From Streptosporangium becharense (GTDB lineage: Bacteria; Actinomycetota; Actinomycetes; Streptosporangiales; Streptosporangiaceae), in the NCBI RefSeq assembly GCF_014204985.1, contig NZ_JACHMP010000001.1, positions 5,890,001 to 5,954,000 on the forward strand: a stretch of DNA of 64,000 nt, in the 5' to 3' direction. The notes below the pieces were generated by a model. The model saw nothing but the letters and a program-made list of their open reading frames with translations, was not told where the DNA came from and did no database searches. Below, piece by piece: positions 1 to 10,634 of the stretch. How positions within the stretch are numbered: the stretch's first letter is position 1; every line of letters starts with the position of its first letter. The translations under genes were made by a program, and so were the position numbers.

Positions 1-1773
1 AGTCTGCTCTGCCCGTTGCTGCTGGCCCTGACGGCTCCGTCGGCCCAGGCCGACCCGGCGGCGCCCGCCGTCCCGGCCGGTCCGCCAGGCCGGGTGGCGG
101 CGCAGCCCGCGGGCCTCTTCCGGGCCGCCACCGGCAAGGACCCGGACCACCCGTTCTCCGGCAAACCCGGAAAGAAGGAAGAAGGGAAAAGGAAGGGCGA
201 GGTCGAGCCCTACACGCCCAGCGAGCTCGACCGCAGGGCACTCCCGGCGCCGCCCGACGGCACGCCGGTGGCCCCCGCGACGACCAGGCTGAAGGAGCCC
301 CCGGCCGGCTTCCCCACGCCCACACCGCCGGCCCCCGCCCGCGGAGCCGCCGCCCTCCCCGAGGTCAGCGTCGTGGGGTACTTCGACGAGGTCACCTTCG
401 AGCCCGGGAAACTCAGGCTCAGGGGATGGGCCCTCGACGAGTTCGCCCCCGCGACGGGTCTCCGGGTCTTCGCCGTGGGCGAGAACGGGGTGAGGGTCTG
501 GAGCGTGGCGGACAAGTACCGGCCCGACGTCGGACACGGTGACCACCATGGTTTCGACTTCACCGTCCCCCTCCCTCCGGGCCGGGGTGCGCACACCGTG
601 TGCGTGTCCGCCCAGGCGGCCTCCACGTACACGAGCCTGGGCTGCATCGGCTACGACACCCGGCCGTTCGGCATGCTGGAGCAGCACCTGCGCAGCGTGG
701 CGACCCCCAACGGGCAGTTCTCGGTCTTCCGCGGCTGGCTGATCGACCCCTACACCGCGGGCCCGGCGCAGCTCGACGTCACCGTGGGCGGGACACCGCG
801 CCTCACGGCGTCGGCGTCCGCCCCGCACCCGAAGGCGGCCGGGGCGTTCCCCGCCTTCGGCCCCGACCACGGCTACGAGGTGTGGGTCGAGCACGTCTCC
901 GCGGACGGCAACCACATGGTGTGCGTGCACAGCCTCTCCGCAGGCGTGCGCACCATGGTGGCCTGCGAGGACCACGACGAGAGACACAACCCGCACGGGT
1001 ATCTCGACGAGGTGGGCTGGCAGGGCGAGAACATCCTGGTGCGGGGCTGGGCGATCGACTGGGACACGACGGGCCCCGTCTCGGTGACGATCCGCGCCGA
1101 CGGCAAGGTCGTCAAGACCGTCTCGGCGAACGCCGACCGGCCGGATGTCGCCATCAGGTACCCCCAGTACGGACCGGCCCACGGGTTCGAGACGACGATC
1201 CCCGCGACCCTGGACGGACAGGAGATCACCGTCACGGCGAAGAACGTCTCCGTGGGCTTCGACAGCGAGTGGAAGAAGCGCTACGACGGTTCTGCCGGGC
1301 CGTGCCGCTGCGTCCGGGAGAACTTCGAGGAGGGCACGTTCGACAGGTCGCTCTACTCCCCGGCGCACGGCGGGCAGATCACGTCGGACCAGGCCAGGCG
1401 GGTGGCGGGTGGCCACTCCGTCTACGCTGAGTCCCCGGTCACGCAGGAATGGCACGAGTTCCTGTGGTCGGATCGGACCAAGCTGAAGCTGGCACCCCGC
1501 ACCACCTACACGGTGACGTTCAAGTATCGGCTCCTCGGCGCGGAGGGGACCCGGACGAACCCCTATTTCCTCGTCCGCAGCGCCACCGGAGGCTTCTCCA
1601 AGGACCTCGGGGTCACGAGCTGGTCCGAGCCCGCGGACGGCGACGTGCGGTCGAAGACGGTCACGTTCACCACCGGCGAGTTCGCCGACTACTACCTGCT
1701 CTGGACCCTGCACAACGGCGGCGCCATGGCGGTCGACGACATCGTGTTGAACGGCCCGGCGCAGCGGGGCTGA
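1..1773 (+). CDS. Secreted modular repeat protein, 5' end outside the window
   Basis: The frame is open from base 1, where the first residues are the hydrophobic end of a signal peptide with a cleavage-type APSAQA-D site, so the start codon lies upstream. A Pro/Lys-rich linker follows. Three related beta-rich modules begin near residues 126, 224 and 333 of the visible part. Each has an opening G-[YM]-[FL]-[DE]-E-like turn, a GW-[AL]-[IL]-D strand and a later H-G-[FY] element (dHHGFDF, DHGYEV, AHGFET). From about residue 436 a jelly-roll-like region resembling carbohydrate-binding domains ends the protein. No catalytic motif is visible. The function is unknown; a cell-envelope or extracellular binding role is inference. 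A TTG at 16 could be mistaken for a start but would cut into the signal peptide. A hairpin terminator follows at 1803-1846. Confidence 0.75.
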   Translation, partial: SLLCPLLLALTAPSAQADPAAPAVPAGPPGRVAAQPAGLFRAATGKDPDHPFSGKPGKKEEGKRKGEVEPYTPSELDRRALPAPPDGTPVAPATTRLKEPPAGFPTPTPPAPARGAAALPEVSVVGYFDEVTFEPGKLRLRGWALDEFAPATGLRVFAVGENGVRVWSVADKYRPDVGHGDHHGFDFTVPLPPGRGAHTVCVSAQAASTYTSLGCIGYDTRPFGMLEQHLRSVATPNGQFSVFRGWLIDPYTAGPAQLDVTVGGTPRLTASASAPHPKAAGAFPAFGPDHGYEVWVEHVSADGNHMVCVHSLSAGVRTMVACEDHDERHNPHGYLDEVGWQGENILVRGWAIDWDTTGPVSVTIRADGKVVKTVSANADRPDVAIRYPQYGPAHGFETTIPATLDGQEITVTAKNVSVGFDSEWKKRYDGSAGPCRCVRENFEEGTFDRSLYSPAHGGQITSDQARRVAGGHSVYAESPVTQEWHEFLWSDRTKLKLAPRTTYTVTFKYRLLGAEGTRTNPYFLVRSATGGFSKDLGVTSWSEPADGDVRSKTVTFTTGEFADYYLLWTLHNGGAMAVDDIVLNGPAQRG

Positions 1774-1802
1774 CACCGGCACCCGCCGGCGCAGGAGCCC
1801 GG

Positions 1803-1846
1803 CCGGCACGGGAACCGGCCGCCGTCGAGGCCGGTGCCCGTGCCGG
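1803..1846 (+). terminator. Long hairpin after the secreted protein gene
   Basis: An 18-base inverted repeat (1803-1820 against 1829-1846) has one mismatch and an 8-base loop, and begins 30 bases after the stop codon. There is no clear T-tract, which is usual for actinobacterial terminators. Confidence 0.6.
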
Positions 1847-2153
1847 TTCCGGTGACGGTGCCCGCGACGGGGCTCGTCCGGAGGGCGGGGTGCGATCCCG
1901 CTCGCCGGACGTCGTGAGTCGTCAACCTGACGGATGATCGGAAATCGGTCGTCCGGGGGAGTGAGCGAGAGTCCGCCCGGCCCTAGCGTGAGGACGCACC
2001 CGCGCGATCCCCGCGAAGCGGCGATGGGGCGGGTCGCGGCGCGCGTCGTCGTGCGGTGCGCGGGCGGGACACCGGGGACGGTGCGCGTCCTCCGGCGCCT
2101 CACGGGTCGTGGCCGCCGACTCGTGTCAGGTGAGTGACGACGAAGAAGGCAGC
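1847..2153. other. Intergenic region without a recognised gene
   Basis: GC-rich spacer between the secreted protein gene and the acyltransferase gene. Only short shadow frames are present. The end carries the Shine-Dalgarno sequence GAAGAAGG used by the next gene. No further structure was recognised. Confidence 0.5.
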
Positions 2154-2951
2154 GTGAAACGCATGACGGATCAGTGCCGGACCCCGCGGGGGAACGGTCT
2201 CGGCGACATGCCCGTGAGGGCGGCGGACGTCCGTCCTGTCCCGTCTCCCGCTCCGGAGCCGCGGGTGAGACCCATCTCCGCCCGCGGTGACGGGATCGAG
2301 CTGCGAATCGGCCGCCAGTCGGCGCTCGGCCCGATCGAGGCGTGGCTGACCCGGATCCGCGAGTTCCGCGGGAAGATCATGTACGACAACGGCAGGCGAC
2401 CGTACTTCTGCGACGATGTCGGCCGCTACATCGACGCCGAGGAGATCGACTTCGGTTCCTGGCACATCAGCGCGCACCTCGGGTCGGACACCAGGATCGC
2501 CGCCTGCGTCCGCCTCGTGCCGCCGGAGCTGAGCTCCCTGTTCAAGAGCCGGCGCTATCTGGGGCCCAGGTGGCGCGAGGAGACGATCGCGGCGATGGCG
2601 CCGGACAACGAGTCGATCTTCGAGGTCGGGCGGCTGCTCCTCTCCGGCCGTGTGCACGACGGGGAACTCGCCGACACGCTGCTGGCCGCGGCCATCGCCG
2701 TCGGGAGGGTGTTCGACGCCGGACTGCTGGTCGGCGTCGCCTTCGCGGACAGTGGATGGCACCGGCGCACCGGCTGGGTGGAGCACCCCGAGGCGGACCG
2801 TTACTCCTCTTTCTACGGTGAGACCATGCGCCTGGTCTCCCGCGCGCCGAGGGGCGGGACGCCCGAGTACGAGCGGCTCGTGACGGACCTGCAGCGGCGT
2901 GTCGAGGAAATCCTGCCGGAGGACTCCGGACTCGCGGTCCTGCGGTTGTGA
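2154..2951 (+). CDS. FeeM/autoinducer-synthase-like N-acyltransferase
   Basis: About 265 residues. The central region (roughly residues 40-220) fits the GNAT-type fold of N-acyl amino acid synthases and PEP-CTERM-associated acyltransferases. It has an N-terminal IRxFRGKIMYDNG stretch, a D-x-G-S-W-H strand, a basic R-x-A-A-C-V-R-L-V strand, an acidic E-V-G-R-L-L-L core typical of autoinducer synthases, and a Gly/Ala-rich helix that could hold the acyl carrier. In that family the enzyme joins an acyl chain from ACP or CoA to an amino acid or related amine; the substrate here cannot be read. I chose GTG 2154 because GAAGAAGG lies just upstream; ATG 2163 is the alternative. No LuxR-type regulator is adjacent. 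The next two genes run in the same direction and encode a hydrolase and a P450. Family assignment is by motif impression only. Confidence 0.55.
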   Translation: MKRMTDQCRTPRGNGLGDMPVRAADVRPVPSPAPEPRVRPISARGDGIELRIGRQSALGPIEAWLTRIREFRGKIMYDNGRRPYFCDDVGRYIDAEEIDFGSWHISAHLGSDTRIAACVRLVPPELSSLFKSRRYLGPRWREETIAAMAPDNESIFEVGRLLLSGRVHDGELADTLLAAAIAVGRVFDAGLLVGVAFADSGWHRRTGWVEHPEADRYSSFYGETMRLVSRAPRGGTPEYERLVTDLQRRVEEILPEDSGLAVLRL

Positions 2952-3146
2952 GTCAGATTCCGGCGAGCCGTCTCACGCCGACGACCGCCGTGCGGCCCCG
3001 GGTCGGTGCTCGTCCGACGACATCGCGCCGATGCCCCCGGATCGACCGGATCGTCCGGGAGAGTCCGCCGCCGGGAAGCCGGATGCCGGGCGGCCACGCA
3101 GCAGGCGACCTCGCGGCATCCCCGCTCCGGAAGGCCAAGCAGGTGC

Positions 3147-3152
3147 TAGGTT
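3147..3152 (+). promoter_or_regulatory. Candidate -10 element for a leaderless transcript
   Basis: TAGGTT lies seven bases before the ATG at 3160, so a transcript could begin at the start codon itself. No good -35 hexamer is visible. The same arrangement recurs before the leuS leader peptide and before the GNAT fusion gene at 56944. Confidence 0.4.
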
Positions 3153-3159
3153 CCACCTC

Positions 3160-4041
3160 ATGGACATCCGCCCGGCAGACGGCGGGCACGCCGGAGAGAT
3201 CAAGACCGTCACCGCCAACGGTGTCGAGTTCGCCTACCTGGAGGCGGGGCGGGGGCCGCTGGCGCTGTGCCTGCACGGTTTCCCCGACACCGCGTACACC
3301 TGGCGGCACCTGATGCCGGAGCTGGCCGCGCGCGGCTACCGGGCGGTGGCGCCTTTCATGCGCGGCTACGCGCCGACCTCCGTCCCTCCGGACGGCGCCT
3401 ACGAGGGTGACGCCCTGGTCGCCGACGCCTGCGCGCTGCACGAGGCGCTCGGCGGTGACGGTGACGCGGTGCTCATCGGACACGACTGGGGGGCCCTGCC
3501 CGTCTACGGCGCCACCGCCCTCGCCCCCGAGCGCTGGCGTACCGGGATCGCGATGGCGCTGCCCCCGGCGGGCACCCTGCTGGAGACGTTCTTCGACTAC
3601 GAGCAGCTCAAACGGTCGTTCTACGTCTTCCTCTTCCAGACCGGCCTGGCCGAGACCGCGGCGGCGCGGGAGGGGTTCGTCGAAGGACTGTGGCGCGACT
3701 GGTCACCGGGCTACGACGCGACCGAGGACGTCGCGTTCGTCCGGCGAAGCCTGGGCGCCCCGGCGAACCTCACCGCCGCGATCGGCTACTACCGCGCCAT
3801 GCTCGGCACGGTGGCACCCACCGGCCACCATGCCGCCGGACGGCCCGCGGCCGGCCGGGACGTGCCGATCCTCTATCTGCACGGGGTGCGTGACGGCTGC
3901 CTGGGGGTGGAGCAGGTCGACGGGGCGGTGAGTTTCCTCCCACCCGGCTCCCGGATGGAACATGTTCTACAAGCCGGGCACTTCCTCCACCTGGAGCGAC
4001 CCCGCGAGGTCAACAATCTCGTTCTGGGCTGGTTGGCCTGA
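3160..4041 (+). CDS. Alpha/beta hydrolase, epoxide hydrolase / haloalkane dehalogenase type
   Basis: 293 residues, normal for the family. The oxyanion-hole motif HGFP sits near residue 45. The nucleophile elbow GHDWGA has Asp rather than Ser, the signature of epoxide hydrolases and haloalkane dehalogenases. The cap domain follows, then the acidic residue in HGVRDGCLG and the catalytic His in AGHFLHLERP. An Asp nucleophile with this His fits hydrolysis through a covalent alkyl-enzyme ester. The substrate is unknown. The protein looks cytosolic, with no signal peptide. A longer upstream frame exists but is low-complexity; ATG 3160 starts exactly at the conserved N terminus and has a -10 element seven bases before it. 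The P450 gene follows 52 bases later on the same strand, so the two may act on the same lipid or terpenoid-like compound (inference). Confidence 0.8.
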   Translation: MDIRPADGGHAGEIKTVTANGVEFAYLEAGRGPLALCLHGFPDTAYTWRHLMPELAARGYRAVAPFMRGYAPTSVPPDGAYEGDALVADACALHEALGGDGDAVLIGHDWGALPVYGATALAPERWRTGIAMALPPAGTLLETFFDYEQLKRSFYVFLFQTGLAETAAAREGFVEGLWRDWSPGYDATEDVAFVRRSLGAPANLTAAIGYYRAMLGTVAPTGHHAAGRPAAGRDVPILYLHGVRDGCLGVEQVDGAVSFLPPGSRMEHVLQAGHFLHLERPREVNNLVLGWLA

Positions 4042-4093
4042 GCGTCATGTGGCAGGATCTGCAAAACAGAATGCCATTCTAGTGGAGGCTGAT

Positions 4094-5326
4094 GTGTCGG
4101 TTTCGCTCGCGGACATCAACCTGTCGGACATCGCCTTCTGGGAGCGGCCGATGGCCGAGCGCGAGGCGGCCTTCGCGGTGCTCCGTGCCCAGCCGGGTCC
4201 GGTCCTGTTCTCCGAGCCCGAGATCCCCTTCGCGCCTCCCGGTCGCGGCTACTACGCCCTGGTGCGGCACGCCGACATCATCGAGGCCAGCCGCCACCCC
4301 GAGATCTTCTCCTCCGGGCGTGGGTCGACGTCCATCCAGGACCTCGGACCCGAGTTCAACGAGTACTTCGGTTCGATGATCAATATGGACGACCCGCGGC
4401 ACGCGCGCCTCCGCCGGATCGTCTCCCGGGCGTTCACCCCAAAGATGATCAAGCAGTTCGAGGCCGACGTCGAGGCCGCCGCCGTGCGGATCGTCGACGA
4501 CCTGATCGCCACCGGGCCGGGCTGTGACTTCGTGACCGAGGTGGCCGCCAAGCTGCCCCTGAAGATCATCTGCGACATGATGGGCATCCCGCAGCGCGAC
4601 TACCAGAAGGTCTTCGACGCCACCAGCATCATCCTCTCGGGCGGCGACCCGGAGTTCATCACCGACGTCTCCCGCGCCGCCGAACTGCTCCTCGGCGCGG
4701 GACAGACGCTCCAGGAACTCGTCGTCGCCCTGGCCGAGGAGGGCGGCGACAACCTCACCACCGCCCTGACCAGCGCCAACATCGACGGTGAGAAGCTGAC
4801 GATGCAGGAGCTCGGCTCGTTCTTCATCCTGCTGGTGGTGGCGGGCAACGAGACCACCCGCAACGCCATCTCCCACGGCCTGCACCTGTTCACCGAGAAC
4901 CCCGGCCAGCGCGCACTGCTGCGGGAGGATCTCGACGGACGCATGCCCGGCGCGGTCGAGGAGATCGTCCGGCTGGCCTCGCCCGTGGCCTGGATGCGCC
5001 GCAGCCTCACCCGCGACCACGAGATGAACGGCCACCTCTACCGCGAGGGCGACAAGGTGCTGCTCTTCTACTGGGCCGCCAACCGCGACGAGGCGGTCTT
5101 CACCGACCCGTACCGCTTCGACATCACGCGCACGGAGGGGCCGCACGTGGGATTCGGCGGCCCGGGCCCGCACTTCTGCCTAGGCGCTCACCTGGCTCGC
5201 CGGGAGATCACCGTGATGTTCCGCGAGCTGTTCACCCGCCTGCCGGAGATCCGTTCCGTCGGTGAGCCCGACCGCCTGCGGTCCAGCTTCATCAACGGCA
5301 TCAAGCACATGGGCTGCACGTTCTGA
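4094..5326 (+). CDS. Cytochrome P450, CYP124/CYP125/CYP142-like
   Basis: 410 residues, the usual size of a soluble bacterial class I P450. Visible motifs are the C-helix region MINMDDPRHARLRR, the I-helix oxygen-activation motif AGNETT, the K-helix ExxR (EIVR) and the haem loop FGGPGPHFCLG, whose Cys ligates the iron. The C-helix and I-helix wording resembles the mycobacterial steroid and branched-lipid omega-hydroxylases CYP124, CYP125 and CYP142; this is recognition, not alignment. It would need a ferredoxin and reductase, which are not nearby. GTG 4094 is preferred because GGAGG (4084-4088) sits five bases before it. The stop codon is one base from the stop of the convergent gene on the other strand. 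Confidence 0.88.
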   Translation: MSVSLADINLSDIAFWERPMAEREAAFAVLRAQPGPVLFSEPEIPFAPPGRGYYALVRHADIIEASRHPEIFSSGRGSTSIQDLGPEFNEYFGSMINMDDPRHARLRRIVSRAFTPKMIKQFEADVEAAAVRIVDDLIATGPGCDFVTEVAAKLPLKIICDMMGIPQRDYQKVFDATSIILSGGDPEFITDVSRAAELLLGAGQTLQELVVALAEEGGDNLTTALTSANIDGEKLTMQELGSFFILLVVAGNETTRNAISHGLHLFTENPGQRALLREDLDGRMPGAVEEIVRLASPVAWMRRSLTRDHEMNGHLYREGDKVLLFYWAANRDEAVFTDPYRFDITRTEGPHVGFGGPGPHFCLGAHLARREITVMFRELFTRLPEIRSVGEPDRLRSSFINGIKHMGCTF

Positions 5327-5327
5327 C

Positions 5328-7376
5328 TCACTGGCCCTGCACCTTGATCGACTTGAACACGGTGTTCACGTCGGGCAGCAGCTCCTTCTTGCTGTCCGGA
5401 ACCGACATGTAGACGATCGCCGGAACGTCGGCACCGGTGCTCACCGCCGCCACCACCATGGTCGTCTTGGTGTCACCCGAGGTGATCTCGTACGCCGCCA
5501 GCTGACCCGGCATGCCGTTCACCGACAGGGTCTGCTGCGCGGTCTTGCGGGCGCTGTTGTCCTCCGGGAAGAACTTCTTACGGCCGGTGGAGGCCACCGC
5601 GTTGATGACCGGCGCGAGGTTCTTCGGCGAGGTGTACTTGCTCTTCAACCGCGGCGACAGCGGACCCGACATGATCTGGGCGAACTGGGCCTTGCCCGTC
5701 GAGTCGGTACCCGCCGGCAGGTACTGGCGGGTCGTGAAGCCGTAGCTGGTGGGCACCGTCGGACGCTGATCCTGCCGCCAGGGAGCGCCGAGCTTGGCCA
5801 GCGTGATCCCCGCCGGCTGGTCGGTGAGCGTACCGGCCACCGGGGACGCCTTACCGCTGAACCGCGGCAGGCGGCCGACGGCGGCGGGCTTGGTGGTCTT
5901 CTTCGCGGTCGCCGAGGGCTTGGGGGAGTCCGCGACGATCTCCTCGTCGGAGGCCAGGGGCCCGGCCAGGAACGCCCAGACCGTCGCACCGACCAGTGCG
6001 ATGACCACGGACCCGGCCAGCGCGAAGATCCATACGGGCCTGCCCCGGCCCTCGAGCTCGCCTTCCGCCAGACCCTCGTAGCTCTCGCCGAAGACCGTGT
6101 CCCACAGCTCCTGCTGACGCTCCGGGGGAGGCGTCTTCGGGCCGCTGATCTGACCCGCGGTCACGAACGGCTTGCTCGGGTCGGAGGGGTCGCGGCTCAG
6201 GTGATGCCCGGGCTGGTCGGGACGGCCGAACTGTCCCGGCTGCCCGCGGTGGTCGGGCTGGCCGGTGCCGTCCGGCCGGCCGAACTGCCCGGGGTGACCG
6301 AACTGTCCGGGCTGACCCGGCTGCCCGGAATGCGTGGGGTGGCCGTGCGTGGGATGCGGACCGGTGCCGCCGGGCCGGCCCGGAGACTCCTGGGGCGCCG
6401 GGGCGGGCGCGGCCTGCGCGGCGCTGGCCGCGGCCATGGCCCACATGGCGGGGTTGTCCGGTACGCCGTAGCTGAGGCGTACGGTCTGCTCGGCCGCCCC
6501 GCCGTTGGCGAGTCCGCCGTGACCGGTGCCGCCGGTTACGCCGTTGCCGTTCCCGGCGCCGAAGGCGTCACCGTTCCCGGAGCCGCCGGACCTGCCGGGT
6601 TCGTTGTGCGCGCCGGGGCCGCCGTACTCGCCGCGGCCGTTCTGCTCGGCGCCGCCGAAGGACGCCCCGCCGGGGTCGGCGGGGGCGTCGATCGACGCGC
6701 TCGCCCACGCAGGCGGAGAGAACATCCGGTCCTGTGTTCCGGCGGTGCCGGTGCCGTACGCGGAGCCGTCCGCTGACGCCGCAGGCGGCCAGGAGCCGTT
6801 GCCCGCGGGCGGCCACACGGCGCTCTCCGCGGGCGAAGCCGACGGCCGGGAGCCGCTTTCCGGGTGTCCTGCGGCCCGGCCGGGATCGCTCTGCGGCGCC
6901 CCGAAACCCTGCCCGTGTCCGTCGTTGCGCGGGCCGGAGGTGTTCTGCCACACGTCGCCCTGGGATCCCGAGGTGTTCTGCCAGGTGTCGTTGCGCGGGG
7001 TGGAGGCGTTCTGCCACACATCGCTCTGCGCACCCGAGGTGTTCTGCCAGGTGTCGCCCTGCGCACCCGACGAGTTCTGCCACACGTCGCCCTGAGGTGC
7101 CGTGGCCTGTGCCCAGCCGCCGGGGGAGGTGCTCCCGTGCCCGCCGTTCCGGGGGTCTGAGGCGTTCTGCCGGGTGCCGTCCTGCGCCGGGGTGGGCTGG
7201 GGCCAGCCGTTACCGCCGGGGGAGGCGTTCTGCCGGGCACCGTTCTCGGCGTCCTCCTGGGGGCGGGGGAGCCGCGGGCCGGTGCCCAGCGGGTCGTTCG
7301 CCCAGGAGGGCACCGGCTCAGCTGCCTCCGGCCATGCCGGAGGCGGGTGGGGCTGGCTGGACTGCTCCGAGGCCAT
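5328..7376 (-). CDS. Single-pass membrane protein with disordered repeat-rich cytoplasmic region
   Basis: 682 residues. Residues 1 to about 440 are low-complexity, rich in Gly, Pro, Asn, Gln and Ser, and include five 11-residue repeats around W-Q-N (period GDVWQNTSGxQ) and a later G-Q-P/G-H-P run. A basic-flanked transmembrane segment follows near residues 447-471 (WIFALAGSVVIALVGATVWA). The last 210 residues are an ordered, probably extracytoplasmic domain without recognised catalytic residues. Positive charge before the helix suggests the N terminus is inside. I chose the ATG at 7376 because GGAGG lies upstream with suitable spacing; an in-frame ATG 16 codons upstream (MPNTHNSG) is possible. 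The protein resembles other actinobacterial proteins with a long disordered cytoplasmic tail and a sensor-like exterior, but no function is known. Confidence 0.75.
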   Translation of the reverse strand: MASEQSSQPHPPPAWPEAAEPVPSWANDPLGTGPRLPRPQEDAENGARQNASPGGNGWPQPTPAQDGTRQNASDPRNGGHGSTSPGGWAQATAPQGDVWQNSSGAQGDTWQNTSGAQSDVWQNASTPRNDTWQNTSGSQGDVWQNTSGPRNDGHGQGFGAPQSDPGRAAGHPESGSRPSASPAESAVWPPAGNGSWPPAASADGSAYGTGTAGTQDRMFSPPAWASASIDAPADPGGASFGGAEQNGRGEYGGPGAHNEPGRSGGSGNGDAFGAGNGNGVTGGTGHGGLANGGAAEQTVRLSYGVPDNPAMWAMAAASAAQAAPAPAPQESPGRPGGTGPHPTHGHPTHSGQPGQPGQFGHPGQFGRPDGTGQPDHRGQPGQFGRPDQPGHHLSRDPSDPSKPFVTAGQISGPKTPPPERQQELWDTVFGESYEGLAEGELEGRGRPVWIFALAGSVVIALVGATVWAFLAGPLASDEEIVADSPKPSATAKKTTKPAAVGRLPRFSGKASPVAGTLTDQPAGITLAKLGAPWRQDQRPTVPTSYGFTTRQYLPAGTDSTGKAQFAQIMSGPLSPRLKSKYTSPKNLAPVINAVASTGRKKFFPEDNSARKTAQQTLSVNGMPGQLAAYEITSGDTKTTMVVAAVSTGADVPAIVYMSVPDSKKELLPDVNTVFKSIKVQGQ
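6930..7095 (-). repeat. Five tandem 33-nt coding repeats (11-residue WQN units)
   Basis: On the plus strand GTTCTGCCA recurs at 6942, 6975, 7008, 7041 and 7074, exactly 33 bases apart. Translated on the minus strand, the units read G/S/N-D-V/T-W-Q-N-x-S/T-x-x-Q/R. Copy number changes would keep the reading frame. Confidence 0.85.
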
Positions 7377-7747
7377 GCTTTCCTTACCTCCCGCGCGGTT
7401 GCCCGAATTATGAGTATTGGGCATGGTCTCACGTGAGACGGGGGGGTTCGCAGGGAAACCGGAGAACGCACCCCTGAACTGGAGCCCGGTGGGATCGGTC
7501 GGCGGGTCCTGCAAGGGGAGACCGACCTCCAACGGATCCGGGCCCTGCCCCGGCTCGACTGAATGTGCCACGGTGAAAAGAGTAGACGGGAAGGACAAAC
7601 GAGGTCACAACAGGCACGTAGCCATCGGATCTCATCCATCTCGGTATGGATACGAGCCCCATTCTGCTGACCCTGGACCCGCCTGTCCCTCGTTTCGCAT
7701 GATCGCACATGTTTTCCCAGCCCATGAATACGCCTTGCGGGCTGCGA
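7377..7747. other. Divergent intergenic region before the leuS leader
   Basis: This region separates the minus-strand membrane protein gene from the leuS leader. It holds the ribosome binding site of the minus-strand gene (complement of CCTCC, 7386-7390). It is less GC-rich than its surroundings around 7580-7740. No additional gene was recognised. Confidence 0.5.
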
Positions 7748-7759
7748 TAGGCTTGGACT

Positions 7760-7810
7760 ATGCGTGCCGCGACCCTGCTTACCGGGCCGCATCGGCTTTC
7801 CCGTCTCTGA
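7760..7810 (+). CDS. leuS leader peptide, Leu-rich
   Basis: Sixteen codons read [16 protein letters not shown]. Four are Leu (CTG, CTT, CTT, CTC), and CTT is a rare codon in such GC-rich genes, which suits a ribosome-pausing role. ATG 7760 lies six bases after TAGGCT, consistent with a leaderless transcript. The stop codon falls in the loop of the following hairpin. This position, directly before a terminator-like stem and leuS, is the main evidence; the peptide itself has no expected activity. Confidence 0.6.
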   Translation: MRAATLLTGPHRLSRL

Positions 7811-7830
7811 GCGCCCGGCCGATGCGGCTG

Positions 7831-7855
7831 CCCTCCGCGTGAGCGGGGGGTTTTT
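7831..7855 (+). terminator. Intrinsic terminator in the leuS leader
   Basis: Stem CCCTCCGC / GCGGGGGG (one G-U pair) with loop GTGA, followed by TTTTT. It lies 56 bases before the leuS start codon, so it would stop transcription before the gene unless antitermination occurs. Confidence 0.7.
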
Positions 7856-7910
7856 CATTGGGCCGGACGGGTCAGATCATCCGCGCAGACGTAGACCGAG
7901 GGAAGATTCA

Positions 7911-10397
<2,487 letters not shown>

Positions 10398-10581
10398 CGG
10401 TCTCCCGGGGCGTCCCTCCACGGGAGCCCCGGGGACGGCCCGCCGGGAGCGTGCGGGTCCACCGGGAGCCGTCCCGGACCGCGAGGGGCATGGGCGCCCG
10501 GCACGGCACGCGGAGAGCGGCGCTCGGAGAGCGACGTGCGCGAAGAGGCGTGCGGGGAACGATGTGCGGGAAGCGGTGACG

Positions 10582-10621
10582 CAAAAAGGAGCGGGTCCCC
10601 CGGTGGTGGGGATCCGCTCCT
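10582..10621 (-). terminator. lexA terminator
   Basis: A 14-bp stem (10587-10600 with 10608-10621, one G-U pair) has a 7-base loop. Read on the minus strand it is followed by a T-run (complement of the A's from 10583). It lies 13 bases past the lexA stop and may also stop leuS transcripts. Confidence 0.8.
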
Positions 10622-10634
10622 GAAGCGCGGCGTC

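Larger units (their letters stand above)
7748..7855 (+). promoter_or_regulatory. Candidate leucine attenuator upstream of leuS
   Basis: The elements appear in order. A -10-like TAGGCT lies at 7748-7753. A leaderless 16-codon peptide frame with four Leu codons follows at 7760-7810. An 11-bp perfect stem (7786-7796 with 7818-7828) has a loop containing the peptide stop codon. An 8-bp GC stem with five T's follows at 7831-7855. This is the layout of classical ribosome-mediated attenuation: slow decoding of Leu codons under low charged tRNA-Leu would change RNA folding and allow readthrough into leuS. The exact anti-terminator is not resolved. With a two-base bulge the first stem could extend into the 5' arm of the terminator. 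No T-box specifier or T-box bulge sequence was recognised. Confidence 0.65.

Noticed and set aside
1803..1846. Inverted repeat as a mobile-element end
   Set aside because: No transposase or matching distal repeat; position after a stop codon fits a terminator.
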